Counted from the first letter of the stretch, positions 15,459-23,179 are shown. The stretch: 37,456 bases of DNA from Bacteroidales bacterium (GCA_012719495.1 JAAYAG010000022.1:1-37456); one strand, 5' to 3'. Made by a program: numbers and translations. The notes: generated by a model not told the origin, from the letters alone.

Positions 15459-18400
15459 CGGGAAAGTCTTTTTAAGATTTCCTGCCCGTCCTCAAAAGCT
15501 TTGGTTGTAGTCCAGCTCTTCGATGAATTATTTCTTATTACATAAATACAGTTTTCACCAATCATTATTTCGCGCATAGTGAGGAATTTCTCACCTGTCG
15601 ATCTCAAAATTTTATTAGTAATAAGGTATTGCAGCGTTGTTTTACTCGATGGCTGTTCTCTTTCTGCGCCATTAAAATATAGGGCTATCACTATTAAACC
15701 AAATCCAAAATTCTCACCCCTATAATGCTGGATAACCGGTTTGTCCTCGAAAAACAGATCGATAGTTTGTTTTAAAGAATCAGCGTATTTATTTACATCT
15801 GATTCTGTTGCAATCCTGTCTTTTTCAAAAAAATGCTTAACCCTGTTTTTCTCCAATATATTTAATCCATACAATTCGTAAATCAAATTGTTAAGCTCCT
15901 CTTTTGTTTCACCCTCATATTTCAAATTGCCTTCTGTTAAGGCTTTGCTTATTTTTGAAATTTCGCCAACTAGTTCTTCATCTAAATCGTTAGGAATAGG
16001 AATGTTTTTGATTGCTTTTGTATCAAGATTGGCAAAATTATCATCAACCCTTTTTCGAAATTTCTGAGTTAGATAATAATCAACAATATCGGAGTTGAGA
16101 ATTGCCACAAATAAAGGATAGTAATCCTTTAATTCTATTTTAATACCATAGATTAAATTAGAAAAGAAAATGTCAAAATTAATATATGCAGCTTCAATTC
16201 TTCTACCAAATCTATTGAAAACAATTTTATCACCTTCGTAAATGAAAATATTCCGAGTACGTTGAAAATTGCTTTTATTCACATCGTACCTACTCATATA
16301 ACCATCAACACCCAAAATCCCAAATGCTTTAATTTTATTTTCTGGTTGATAAATGTATGGAGTGTTAGAATAGTCTGTAATAGATTCTTTAAGGTATCTC
16401 TCCTTGGCAAATTGCAAATGTTCAATGGCATAAAGACCAGTATCTTCAATCTCTAAACCTTTATACTGAGTCTCAAGGTCTTTGCTTGATATCCGTTTAA
16501 GTCCTTCTATACTACTATATCGCTTGTCTTTCAACAAAAACTCTTCAAGCTTTTTATTATTCGATAATTTTCTAAGCAACCTCAAATCGTGCTCGTTGCC
16601 GATCAGGTAATCGCGCAGAACAACTTTCTTGTCAAGTATATCTTGCTGACTGATTTTAATCTTTTTATCTTCTTGGATAATCAGCAGATCGAAGGTTTTG
16701 GAAAACAATCCCATTTCTACAGGGTAATAATCCAACACATTGTTTTCAACTTGTTTGTTGTTGAAAATGGCTACCACAACACTTTCCTTTGCCTTTCGGA
16801 ATAAAATGTCTTTTACCCTCGATAGTTCATAAAACCTTTCTACCCGATAATTTGTAAAGAAGAACTTCTGGAAATTAGCCGATTTCTCGTTATAAAAGTT
16901 TGAACTGTTTTGTACAAATCCAAAATGCGTTTCTACATCAGACCAATCTTTAAGCTTAAGCATGAAAGCCTGTGATATTTGGTTGTGACCAACAATATCT
17001 TTGGCTTTGACCTCTACCCCATTTATAACCTTTCTGAACTCTCTCAGGAATTGGATTTCTTCATTTTCGGACTTTATCGTGAAAAACGGAGGATTTCCAA
17101 CGATATACTTAAACGATTTACCTTCATGTGGCCTAAGTCCTTCTTCCGTTTCAAGTGCATTGCAATTGATAATGTTGGCCGAGAAATCGTAAGGGAAAAT
17201 TGGGGTTTCAGAGTTGTCTTCTATCTTGTGGTTGATGTACAACTTAATCTCCTCGGCAGGAATTCCTTTCAACAGTTCGAGGTACAACGATAAAACAGTT
17301 AAACGCCATGCAGTATTTTCTTTTTCAATACCAAAAATATAATCGTTGAGCATTTTGTTGCGTTGTTCTATCTTCTCATCAACTTTTGTGGGTTCGTTGG
17401 AAATGAATCCCAAAAGTTTACGAAATGCCAATACGAGAAACATACCTGAACCACACGATGGGTCAAGTACCGTGCCTAATTCCGAAATTGTATCCTCTAT
17501 TATAAGGTGCGCCAGTTTATCGGGTGTATAATAAATGCCTTCTTTTAATTGATTGTTTTCAAGAAAGACCTCGTAAATGTGGCTGATAAATTCAACGGGA
17601 AGAACATCGAAGCGAAAATCAAAAAGCGATAATTGCCCATCTTTCCAATCATGCTGACTTATTGCCTCATAAATCAGACGTAAAACATTTGTGGTCAAAA
17701 ATTCGGGGTCAACAACAGGCGTTTTAAACAATACGTTGTTGAACAACTTATTGATGATACCGAACAGCTTATTTATACTTTCAACATCATGTTCTTTCAA
17801 AAGTGTTTTAAATCCGAAATCAATATCATTTTCATTAAACCTATTCGGAAACCTCTTCTTGTAAAAGAACGAATTGATAATATGGTTGTCCTCAAGGAAC
17901 TTTATAAACAGTGTTCGGTCAATCAAAGCTTGAACAATGCTATGCTGAATCTCTGGTTTGTTGTTAAATTCTTTCGTCAATCGGTGCTTCAATTCTTTCA
18001 ATTGCTCCACCAATTTTGAATCGATCCGACTTTTATTTTTTATTTTTTCAACAAAATCGGAATAAGCCAACCAAAATGCGCCAGACTCAAAGTTCCATTT
18101 CTTGATCTTCTCTATTTCTTGGCAATCGTTATCATCGCCACTAAAAGCCGCAATCTTTGTATCGGTATCTTTCGGACTTGTCTTTGCATAAAACAAAGTG
18201 AACAACAAGTTGGATTCAGGCTTTTCTGCAAGGAAAAATAAATCGTAATCGTTTTGATTCCAAATAAAACGCTTCAATTCATATAATTCTTTCCCCTCTA
18301 TAGGAACAGTGATTACATAAAATGATGTATTGGTTTGTTTTGGGCTGTTATAAGAGAAAACCTGATCCTTTAATTTTTGAGATAATTTTTGATTTTCAGA

Positions 18401-18478
18401 AATAATGATTTCACATGGTTTAATGTCTGAATCAACTGATCCAAAGGTGAATTCAATATTTTCAAAAAAATGGTTCAT
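15455..18478 (-). CDS. Eco57I-class N6-adenine DNA methyltransferase, large
   Basis: The 1007-residue protein carries motif X-like GIYYTPDKLAHLI (314-326), the SAM-binding DPSCGSGMFL (339-348) and the catalytic NPPF (462-465), as in gamma-class N6-adenine methyltransferases of the Eco57I/type IIG group. The N-terminal 330 residues include VQALIDRTLFIKFLED (182-197), common in this family. The C-terminal half (about 640-880) looks like a target-recognition region. I see no clear N-terminal PD-(D/E)xK site, so cleavage is probably supplied by the downstream nuclease. It starts 130 bp after the modC stop and has its own -7 element. Confidence 0.85.
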   Translation of the reverse strand: MNHFFENIEFTFGSVDSDIKPCEIIISENQKLSQKLKDQVFSYNSPKQTNTSFYVITVPIEGKELYELKRFIWNQNDYDLFFLAEKPESNLLFTLFYAKTSPKDTDTKIAAFSGDDNDCQEIEKIKKWNFESGAFWLAYSDFVEKIKNKSRIDSKLVEQLKELKHRLTKEFNNKPEIQHSIVQALIDRTLFIKFLEDNHIINSFFYKKRFPNRFNENDIDFGFKTLLKEHDVESINKLFGIINKLFNNVLFKTPVVDPEFLTTNVLRLIYEAISQHDWKDGQLSLFDFRFDVLPVEFISHIYEVFLENNQLKEGIYYTPDKLAHLIIEDTISELGTVLDPSCGSGMFLVLAFRKLLGFISNEPTKVDEKIEQRNKMLNDYIFGIEKENTAWRLTVLSLYLELLKGIPAEEIKLYINHKIEDNSETPIFPYDFSANIINCNALETEEGLRPHEGKSFKYIVGNPPFFTIKSENEEIQFLREFRKVINGVEVKAKDIVGHNQISQAFMLKLKDWSDVETHFGFVQNSSNFYNEKSANFQKFFFTNYRVERFYELSRVKDILFRKAKESVVVAIFNNKQVENNVLDYYPVEMGLFSKTFDLLIIQEDKKIKISQQDILDKKVVLRDYLIGNEHDLRLLRKLSNNKKLEEFLLKDKRYSSIEGLKRISSKDLETQYKGLEIEDTGLYAIEHLQFAKERYLKESITDYSNTPYIYQPENKIKAFGILGVDGYMSRYDVNKSNFQRTRNIFIYEGDKIVFNRFGRRIEAAYINFDIFFSNLIYGIKIELKDYYPLFVAILNSDIVDYYLTQKFRKRVDDNFANLDTKAIKNIPIPNDLDEELVGEISKISKALTEGNLKYEGETKEELNNLIYELYGLNILEKNRVKHFFEKDRIATESDVNKYADSLKQTIDLFFEDKPVIQHYRGENFGFGLIVIALYFNGAEREQPSSKTTLQYLITNKILRSTGEKFLTMREIMIGENCIYVIRNNSSKSWTTTKAFEDGQEILKRLSR

Positions 18479-18516
18479 AGGATATTTGTTCCTCGTATTA
18501 TATTTCTAGTCATTTT

Positions 18517-18524
18517 CAAAGATA
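18517..18524 (-). promoter_or_regulatory. candidate -7 element of the restriction-modification operon
   Basis: On the minus strand TATCTTTG (18524-18517) fits TAnnTTTG and would start transcription about 32 bp before the methyltransferase ATG. No -33 TTTG is found at 19-21 bp, so the promoter is incomplete by consensus. Confidence 0.45.
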
Positions 18525-18607
18525 CGAAAAGAAGAAAAAATCCATCGAGAAAAAAACAAGAAAGAATAATAAATTACATTTCAACACATTGACATAAATC
18601 CTCCTCA

Positions 18608-19495
18608 CTACCCTAACTTACTTATGATCGGGTTAAACGCTTTGGTGTAAACCATTACCTGATCACCTAACTTTAAGTTTTCAAGGTCGCTGTCGAAGGC
18701 AATGACTTTGATGATTTGGTTGCTGCCCGAAATTACGGTTACAATGTTGATGGGATCTTGCCGTTCGATGCGGGCAATTTGACCGGTGATTTGCACCTTT
18801 CCGCTGATGGTGTTGTCGGAGAAAACAGTTTCAGGCTTGCCTGTTTTCTTGATCTCGCCGTTTTCAATCATTACCACATGAGAGGCCAACCGGAATACCT
18901 CATTCAAATCGTGGCTCACCATGATGGTAGTTGTGCCCAACAGTTCATGGGCATGACGAATTTCATCCTGAAGCATCACCCGCATTTCAGCATCCAAGGC
19001 CGAAAGAGGTTCGTCTAAAAGTAATAATTGTGGTTTGCGAGCCAAAGCTCGGGCCAGGGCAACGCGCTGTTTTTGGCCACCCGAGAGTTTTGAAGGTTTA
19101 CGTTTCCGAAGTTCATTCAACCCAAAAATGGAAATGAGTTCCGAAGCGGCTTTCGCATCTTTAACGGTCTGGGCAAACAGGATATTTTCTTCCACGGTCA
19201 TATTGGGAAACAGCGCGTAATCCTGAAACATAAAGCCAATGTTGCGCTGCTGAGAAGGCAAGTTGATCTTCTTTTCCGAATCGTACCACACGGTATCTCC
19301 AAATTTCACCACTCCCTTGTCAGGATCGGTTAGCCCTGAAAGGATTCGGAGCAACGTGGTTTTTCCAGCACCCGATGGGCCAAACAAGGCCACCAATTCA
19401 CCCGACCCAATTTCGGTTTTCACCGTCAATTTCATCGGACCGTTGGCGGTGTGCATCAGCTTTTCAATGTCGATATGGATCAGATGATTTTCCAT
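18608..19495 (-). CDS. modC: molybdate ABC transporter ATP-binding protein ModC
   Basis: ModC energises molybdate uptake at the inner face of the membrane. The 295-residue protein has Walker A GPSGAGKTT (39-47), signature LSGGQ (137-141), Walker B LLLLDEP (157-163) and a C-terminal TOBE domain (about 229-295). It overlaps modB by 16 bp. The C terminus is shorter than in E. coli ModC, with a single TOBE unit. The last 198 bp are duplicated at 14540-14737. The copy here keeps the complete ATPase domain and so is presumably the functional one. Confidence 0.93.
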   Translation of the reverse strand: MENHLIHIDIEKLMHTANGPMKLTVKTEIGSGELVALFGPSGAGKTTLLRILSGLTDPDKGVVKFGDTVWYDSEKKINLPSQQRNIGFMFQDYALFPNMTVEENILFAQTVKDAKAASELISIFGLNELRKRKPSKLSGGQKQRVALARALARKPQLLLLDEPLSALDAEMRVMLQDEIRHAHELLGTTTIMVSHDLNEVFRLASHVVMIENGEIKKTGKPETVFSDNTISGKVQITGQIARIERQDPINIVTVISGSNQIIKVIAFDSDLENLKLGDQVMVYTKAFNPIISKLG

Positions 19496-20160
19496 GCTTC
19501 CTGTTTTTTGTTCACGCTGTAAATGGTGGTGAGCAACACCAGCGAGATGATGAAAAGGATAATAGCGTACTGGTTGGCCGTGGCAAAGTTGAGCGACTGC
19601 ACTTCGTCGTAAATGGCAATGGAGGCCACGCGGGTTTCGCCGGGCATGTTTCCGCCCACCATCAACACTACGCCAAACTCGCCAATGGTGTGCGCAAAGG
19701 TTAACGCAATGGCGGTAATGATCGACGGTTTGATATTGGGCAACTGCACCCTGAAGAAGGTGGTCAGCGTCGATTTCCCCAACGTGTAGGATGCTTCTCG
19801 CAAACTGTCGGGCAACGAACGCAACCCATTCTGTAAAGGCTGCACCATAAACGGCAGACTGAAAACCACCGAGGCAATCAAAATCCCTTCAAACGAAAAG
19901 GCCAGCCGAACATTCAGCACATTTTCCAAAAAACTGCCGAATGCCTCTTTCGGACTGTACAGCACCAGCATGTAGTAGCCAATGACCGACGGCGGCAGCA
20001 CCATGGGCATACTTACCAGTGCTTCAATTAAAGGCTTAAACCTGAACTTCGAATAGGCCAACCAACGGGCTATGGGCAAGCCAATCACCAGCAGAATTGA
20101 CGTTGTAAGAAACGCCAGTTTAAAGGTGAGGAGAAGGGTTTGAATGAAAGATGAATCCAT
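19480..20160 (-). CDS. modB: molybdate ABC transporter permease ModB
   Basis: This 226-residue inner-membrane protein has about five hydrophobic segments and the binding-protein-dependent permease loop around residues 140-165 (EASYTLGKS through the LPNIKPSI segment), which contacts ModC. Family length is typical. It overlaps modC by 16 bp, so the two are translationally linked. Tungstate permeases are close relatives, but ModE- and Mop-type neighbours favour molybdate. Confidence 0.93.
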   Translation of the reverse strand: MDSSFIQTLLLTFKLAFLTTSILLVIGLPIARWLAYSKFRFKPLIEALVSMPMVLPPSVIGYYMLVLYSPKEAFGSFLENVLNVRLAFSFEGILIASVVFSLPFMVQPLQNGLRSLPDSLREASYTLGKSTLTTFFRVQLPNIKPSIITAIALTFAHTIGEFGVVLMVGGNMPGETRVASIAIYDEVQSLNFATANQYAIILFIISLVLLTTIYSVNKKQEAWKII

Positions 20161-20174
20161 AATTGTAAATTAAA

Positions 20175-20306
20175 AACCCCTAAATCCCCTGAAAGAGACT
20201 TGAGTGAGTGCAAATTTGTTAATTTCTACATTTTAACCACAGAGAGAACAGAGAATTACGCAGAGAAAACAGATGTGAAATCCTTTGTGCCTCTGTGTCT
20301 TTGTGT
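20175..20306. repeat. two intergenic repeat types in the gap before modB
   Basis: A second copy of the CCCCTAAATCCCC element lies at about 20175-20200, next to the modB start. It is followed by an inverted CCACAGAGA / TCTGTGTCTTTGTG pair (20235-20256 and 20283-20306), a variant of the CACGAAG family. The right arm runs into the stop codon of the di-TOBE gene. Confidence 0.65.
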
Positions 20307-20726
20307 TCATTTTATCCCCGCTTGCGGGGTTTTCATCAACGATACCTCATTTGCTTTTACCAATGCATCTACCTCATCGCCTATTTCGAGCTTTAGGTTA
20401 TTGATCGAACGGGTGGTGATGGCAGAAACCAGCGTGAAGCTTTTAAACTTCAACGTGATCGTGCTCAACAGTTCGCCTTTGTGAACTTTAAGTACGTTAC
20501 ACTTCATGCGGTTGCGCATACTGATTTGCCCTTGCAGGTTCCTGGCTAACGATACTTCGGTCTCCTTGAAAACCAAATCGATCGACTTACCTACTTCCAA
20601 CCATTCCAGGCGGCTGACCGATTCAATCAGCAATGCCGAAAAACCTTGCCCTTCAACTTCTGCATCGACCAACAGAATGGTGCCCGATTGCTGGATGGAT
20701 GAGATAATTGCTGGTAGTTTGTTCAT
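20307..20726 (-). CDS. di-TOBE (Mop-like) molybdate-binding protein
   Basis: This 139-residue protein consists of two tandem TOBE/Mop domains (about 1-67 and 70-132), as in molbindins and the C-terminal half of ModE, and probably binds molybdate as an oligomer in the cytoplasm. It lies between modA and modB. Since the ModE-like protein of this operon lacks its own TOBE domains, this protein could be the detached sensor, though that is inference. The last residues (TPQAGIK) are encoded by a CCCCGC-AA-GCGGGG hairpin, suggesting that intergenic repeat sequence has encroached on the 3' end. Confidence 0.8.
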   Translation of the reverse strand: MNKLPAIISSIQQSGTILLVDAEVEGQGFSALLIESVSRLEWLEVGKSIDLVFKETEVSLARNLQGQISMRNRMKCNVLKVHKGELLSTITLKFKSFTLVSAITTRSINNLKLEIGDEVDALVKANEVSLMKTPQAGIK

Positions 20727-20737
20727 TATTATAGAAA

Positions 20738-20838
20738 CTTAGTGCCTGAGTACCTTAGTGCCTGACTGAAATTTTCCATTGATTGTTATCTCCTGTATCC
20801 TTTACTTAGGAACTAAGGTACTCTGGAACTCAGGAACT
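20738..20838. repeat. inverted word repeat between modA and the di-TOBE gene
   Basis: The left arm (20738-20765) contains AGTGCCTGAGTACCTTAGTG, and the right arm (20804-20838) contains the complement of GAGTACCTTAGT and related words. The 12-bp perfect match anchors a long imperfect stem. The repeat unit occurs nowhere else that I noticed in the window. Confidence 0.65.
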
Positions 20839-20840
20839 CT

Positions 20841-21578
20841 TTACGGCAAAGTAAACCCATATTTTTCAAATATCTCGCGTGCAGGGGGTGTTGCAACAAA
20901 ATTACAGAAATCGAATGCTGTTTTGTTGCCTGCTGCCTTTTTAAGCACCACGAAGGCTTGCTCAAGCGGTCGGTGGGCTTTGTCCGGAATGAGGTAATAC
21001 TTTCCTTTGTCTGTCATACTTGGCGAAAGCGCCAGACTCAACGCAAGCAAACCTGCATCTGCATTTCCAGTTAAGCAAAACTGAGCCGCTTGCGATATAT
21101 TTTCGCCAAACGTAAGCTGCTTTTCAACGTGCGTGTACATCTTGTAATATTTCAACGCCTCAACAGCACGTTGTCCGTAAGGCGCGTGTTCAGGGTTAGC
21201 CGTGGCAACCCTTATTTTCGGGGTTTTCAACACTTCCATTCCTTTCGACACATCGAGGGTTGAACTCCAAAGCACAATGCGACCAATGGCATAAAGCTTA
21301 GGTTCAGAAATGGTCAGCCCTGCCTCTTTCAACTTTTGCGGGTACATAATGTCGGCCGAGAAATAGATATCGAAAGGCGCACCGTTTACTATTTGAGTGT
21401 AGGCATTCCCCGACGAGCCATACACCACCTCGATGGACGTTTCCTGATTGGTTTTCATATACAACCTGGCAATTTCGTCCATAGCATACCTCAAATCGGC
21501 GGCAGCGGTTACTTTCACCGTTTGGGCATTCGCCCCGTTGCAGAATAGAATCAGCAGGAAAAATATTGTTCGTTTCAT
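20841..21578 (-). CDS. modA: molybdate ABC transporter substrate-binding protein ModA
   Basis: ModA captures molybdate outside the inner membrane. I chose the ATG at 21578 (245 residues), because it is followed by a clear signal peptide (MKRTIFFLLILFCNGANA, cleavage before QTVKV); the frame stays open 52 codons upstream, but that part belongs to a different gene remnant. The mature start VTAAADLRYAMDEIARLY is typical of ModA, as is YGSSGNAYTQIVNGAPFDIYFSAD further on, with its Ser contact to the oxyanion. The gene is followed by the di-TOBE protein and modBC. Confidence 0.92.
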   Translation of the reverse strand: MKRTIFFLLILFCNGANAQTVKVTAAADLRYAMDEIARLYMKTNQETSIEVVYGSSGNAYTQIVNGAPFDIYFSADIMYPQKLKEAGLTISEPKLYAIGRIVLWSSTLDVSKGMEVLKTPKIRVATANPEHAPYGQRAVEALKYYKMYTHVEKQLTFGENISQAAQFCLTGNADAGLLALSLALSPSMTDKGKYYLIPDKAHRPLEQAFVVLKKAAGNKTAFDFCNFVATPPAREIFEKYGFTLP

Positions 21579-21644
21579 AATTGATTTTTCTAATCTATTG
21601 GTAATTCGAACCTTTCGTCCGATCTGTATTTTATTATTTTCTGG

Positions 21645-21734
21645 TTTTCTATGTGGCAGAATGGGCATCCCTGCATTGTCATTATAGAGAGTATGAATAA
21701 TCCCAATTGTACGGTAAGTAATTTCTGTTTTCAT
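21645..21734 (-). pseudogene. N-terminal remnant resembling TrmO/TsaA tRNA methyltransferase
   Basis: The in-frame sequence before modA starts with ATG at 21734 and reads YRTIGIIHTLYNDNAGMPI (residues 7-25). That strongly resembles the start of TrmO (TsaA, UPF0066), where IGxIHTPY...GMPIQP is conserved. The similarity fades after about 30 codons, and the frame then runs straight into modA. It looks like the stub left by a deletion that removed most of a trmO-like gene. It lies 43 bp after modE. The call rests on recall of the family motif. Confidence 0.5.
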
Positions 21735-21776
21735 TGATCGATATAATCCGGTTTAGATAACGATAGACAAAAAAAA

Positions 21777-22109
21777 TCACAGGTTAATTTCGACATTGAT
21801 TTGTCCCACCATTTTTCGCAGGGTATCGTTGATCATTTGGTATTCTTTCATTATGTTCTTTCCGTATTCCGAGATTTCGGCCCCACCGCCATTGACTCCA
21901 CCTCGTTGTTTAACCACCAAGAGCTCAGGAGCTGTTCGGTTCATTTCTTTAATCATAGTCCATGCATGTTGGTACGAGATTTTAAGCGACTTTGCCGCTG
22001 CACTTAAACTCCCGCTACGAACAATTTCATCGAGCAGTGCAACTTTCTGAGGATTCAAAAAGACAATACCATCGCGTTTTATATATATTTGAGCTTCTAC
22101 TTCAATCAT
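21777..22109 (-). CDS. ModE-type winged-helix regulator without TOBE domains
   Basis: This 110-residue protein matches the N-terminal DNA-binding domain of ModE. The helix-turn-helix is GSLSAAAKSLKISYQHAWTM (about 33-52), followed by the wing containing VKQRGGVNGGGAEISEYG (75-92). ModE proteins repress molybdate transport genes when molybdate binds their TOBE domains; here those are absent, so sensing may depend on the separate Mop proteins encoded next door. The gene is the second in the mop-mod operon. Confidence 0.85.
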   Translation of the reverse strand: MIEVEAQIYIKRDGIVFLNPQKVALLDEIVRSGSLSAAAKSLKISYQHAWTMIKEMNRTAPELLVVKQRGGVNGGGAEISEYGKNIMKEYQMINDTLRKMVGQINVEINL

Positions 22110-22117
22110 AATTTTTA

Positions 22118-22242
22118 ATTAAACACGAAGGACACAAAGGATTGCCACGAAGGACACAAAGTTTATTTCAAATACAAAACAGCACAAAAACAGTCTTTTT
22201 TAAAAGAAAATATTCTTCGTGCCTTAGTGTCTTTGTGTTTCA
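22118..22242. repeat. CACGAAGGACACAAAG inverted repeat between mop and modE
   Basis: The left arm (22121-22162) holds two CACGAAGGACACAAAG copies, and the right arm (22213-22240) reads CTTCGTGCCTTAGTGTCTTT. This is the cleanest copy of the family and fills the whole gap. Confidence 0.75.
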
Positions 22243-22245
22243 ATT

Positions 22246-22500
22246 TTAATGGCATCCGCAGCTGCAATTGTCACTCTCTTTTTTGCAATCGCAGGGTGTG
22301 CCAATGATCACCTCGGTTGATTTGATGATGGCAAACGCTTCTTTGCCGGGTTGAAGGTCGAGGTCTTCAATGGCATCTTTTGAAATGATGGCCGTAATCA
22401 CATTTCCATTGCCCAAATCGAGGACTACTTTCGAGGTGATCAACCCTTGCTCTACTTTTACAATTTTCCCTTTCAGTTGGTTTCGTGCACTCAGTTTCAT
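22246..22500 (-). CDS. Mop/molbindin-like protein with Cys/His-rich tail
   Basis: Residues 1-68 form a single TOBE/Mop domain (start MKLSARNQLKGKIVKVEQG), the molybdate-binding fold. Residues 69-84 add a tail with five cysteines (70, 72, 79, 81, 83) and a final His84, in CxC and CxCxCH spacing, which could bind a metal. Ordinary molbindins of about 70 residues lack this. It is the first gene of the mod operon, 34 bp downstream of a -24/-12-like element with enhancer-type sites, so it is likely induced together with nif. Its function may be Mo storage or delivery. Confidence 0.82.
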   Translation of the reverse strand: MKLSARNQLKGKIVKVEQGLITSKVVLDLGNGNVITAIISKDAIEDLDLQPGKEAFAIIKSTEVIIGTPCDCKKESDNCSCGCH

Positions 22501-22533
22501 ATGCTGTGTTTTTTAATATGTTTACTCCTACAA

Positions 22534-22549
22534 ATCAATCATCGTACCA
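22534..22549 (-). promoter_or_regulatory. candidate sigma-54 promoter of the mop-mod operon
   Basis: On the minus strand TGGTACGATGATTGAT (22549-22534) matches TGGCACG-N4-TTGC with one mismatch in each half. Its spacer ATGA is close to ATCA in the nifH element. The start site would lie about 25 bp before the mop ATG. Confidence 0.6.
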
Positions 22550-22603
22550 CAATATTTAAAAAACTGAATATGTGATAGTTAAAACAAAAAGGCAATTATA
22601 GCT

Positions 22604-22619
22604 ACTACATTTTCGTAGG
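22604..22619. promoter_or_regulatory. candidate NifA-type enhancer site, mop proximal
   Basis: ACTAC-ATTTTC-GTAGG differs from the perfect motif by one base and shares its spacer (ATTTTC versus ATTTTG) with the distal nifH site. It is centred about 63 bp upstream of the -24 element. Confidence 0.55.
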
Positions 22620-22634
22620 ATAAAAAGTCATCTG

Positions 22635-22650
22635 CCTACAAATCTGTAAT
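22635..22650. promoter_or_regulatory. candidate NifA-type enhancer site, mop distal
   Basis: CCTAC-AAATCT-GTAAT keeps one perfect half and three bases of the other. It is centred about 95 bp upstream of the -24 element and 31 bp, about three helical turns, from the proximal site. Confidence 0.45.
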
Positions 22651-22790
22651 GAAGCAACTTGACATTAACATCACAAAAACACCATTAGATATTTAACAAT
22701 CAACACAATAACCCAAATCAAAAACAAAACTAACCCCAAAGCATTTATAGAATGCATAGTTTTTGATGGTATAAAAAAAATGGAAAAAAG

Positions 22791-23048
22791 ATGTCTATAC
22801 AAAATGCCATAAATTTTTTCGAGGCTTACACCGATGATGAAAAGCTTCGGACATATTTGGGAATGCTGAAATCGCCACAGAAAGTGCGCAGTTTCCTGGA
22901 AGAGATGGATATGGGTTTTTACGACGAAGAGCTTGAGGAAGCCTACAACTTGTTACTACTCCGTTGTAACGACGAAGCTGACCACAATGTATTAACTCAG
23001 GTTAAGGTGAGTTACATTGAGTTAATTACTGAAGGACTGAATTACTGA
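22791..23048 (+). CDS. small unknown protein, Nif11-like start
   Basis: This 85-residue, acidic, probably helical protein begins MSIQNAINFFEAYTDDEKL, which loosely resembles the Nif11 family N terminus (short helical proteins found in some nif clusters and as peptide leaders). I am unsure of that assignment. It lies between the mop enhancer-type sites and nifA, and is divergent from mop. No -24/-12 element is visible on its strand. The stop codon and the last residues (ITEGLNY) are encoded by the first units of a 16-bp tandem repeat, so the C terminus may have been extended or replaced by repeat growth. Confidence 0.65.
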   Translation: MSIQNAINFFEAYTDDEKLRTYLGMLKSPQKVRSFLEEMDMGFYDEELEEAYNLLLLRCNDEADHNVLTQVKVSYIELITEGLNY

Positions 23049-23081
23049 AGGACTGAATTACTGAAGGACTGAATTACTGAA
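23025..23081. repeat. 3.5 copies of a 16-bp tandem repeat overlapping a gene end
   Basis: ATTACTGAAGGACTGA repeats at 23025, 23041 and 23057, with a partial fourth copy to 23081. It starts inside the coding sequence of the small gene and supplies its stop. It is followed by GGAAAGCAAT/TGCTTTC words (23097-23146) that can form a small inverted repeat. Confidence 0.8.
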
Positions 23082-23179
23082 AACGTTAGAAGGCGATGGA
23101 AAGCAATAGGAAGCAATGGAAGACAACTGCTTTCAACTGCTTTCAAATAATAAATAATCACTCATAAATAATAAAACAC

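Larger units (their letters stand above)
14738..18607. mobile_element. 3.9-kb restriction-modification insertion flanked by a 198-bp target duplication
   Basis: The segment between the modC remnant (14540-14737) and the intact modC end (18608) contains only the nuclease and methyltransferase genes, both on the minus strand, and has no transposase, integrase or terminal inverted repeats. The direct flanking repeats are the modC 3' end. This layout matches insertion with long target duplication, which has been described for restriction-modification units in Helicobacter pylori. Base composition is lower in GC than the flanking genes. Confidence 0.75.

Noticed and set aside
21600-21640. tRNA T-arm-like TTCGAA sequence
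   Set aside because: No matching stems or cloverleaf around it. No tRNA was recognised in the window.
22651-22790. -24/-12 promoter for the small gene at 22791
   Set aside because: No GG-N10-GC pair is present on the plus strand in this stretch. TAGTTTTTG near 22757 is off the TAnnTTTG spacing by one base.
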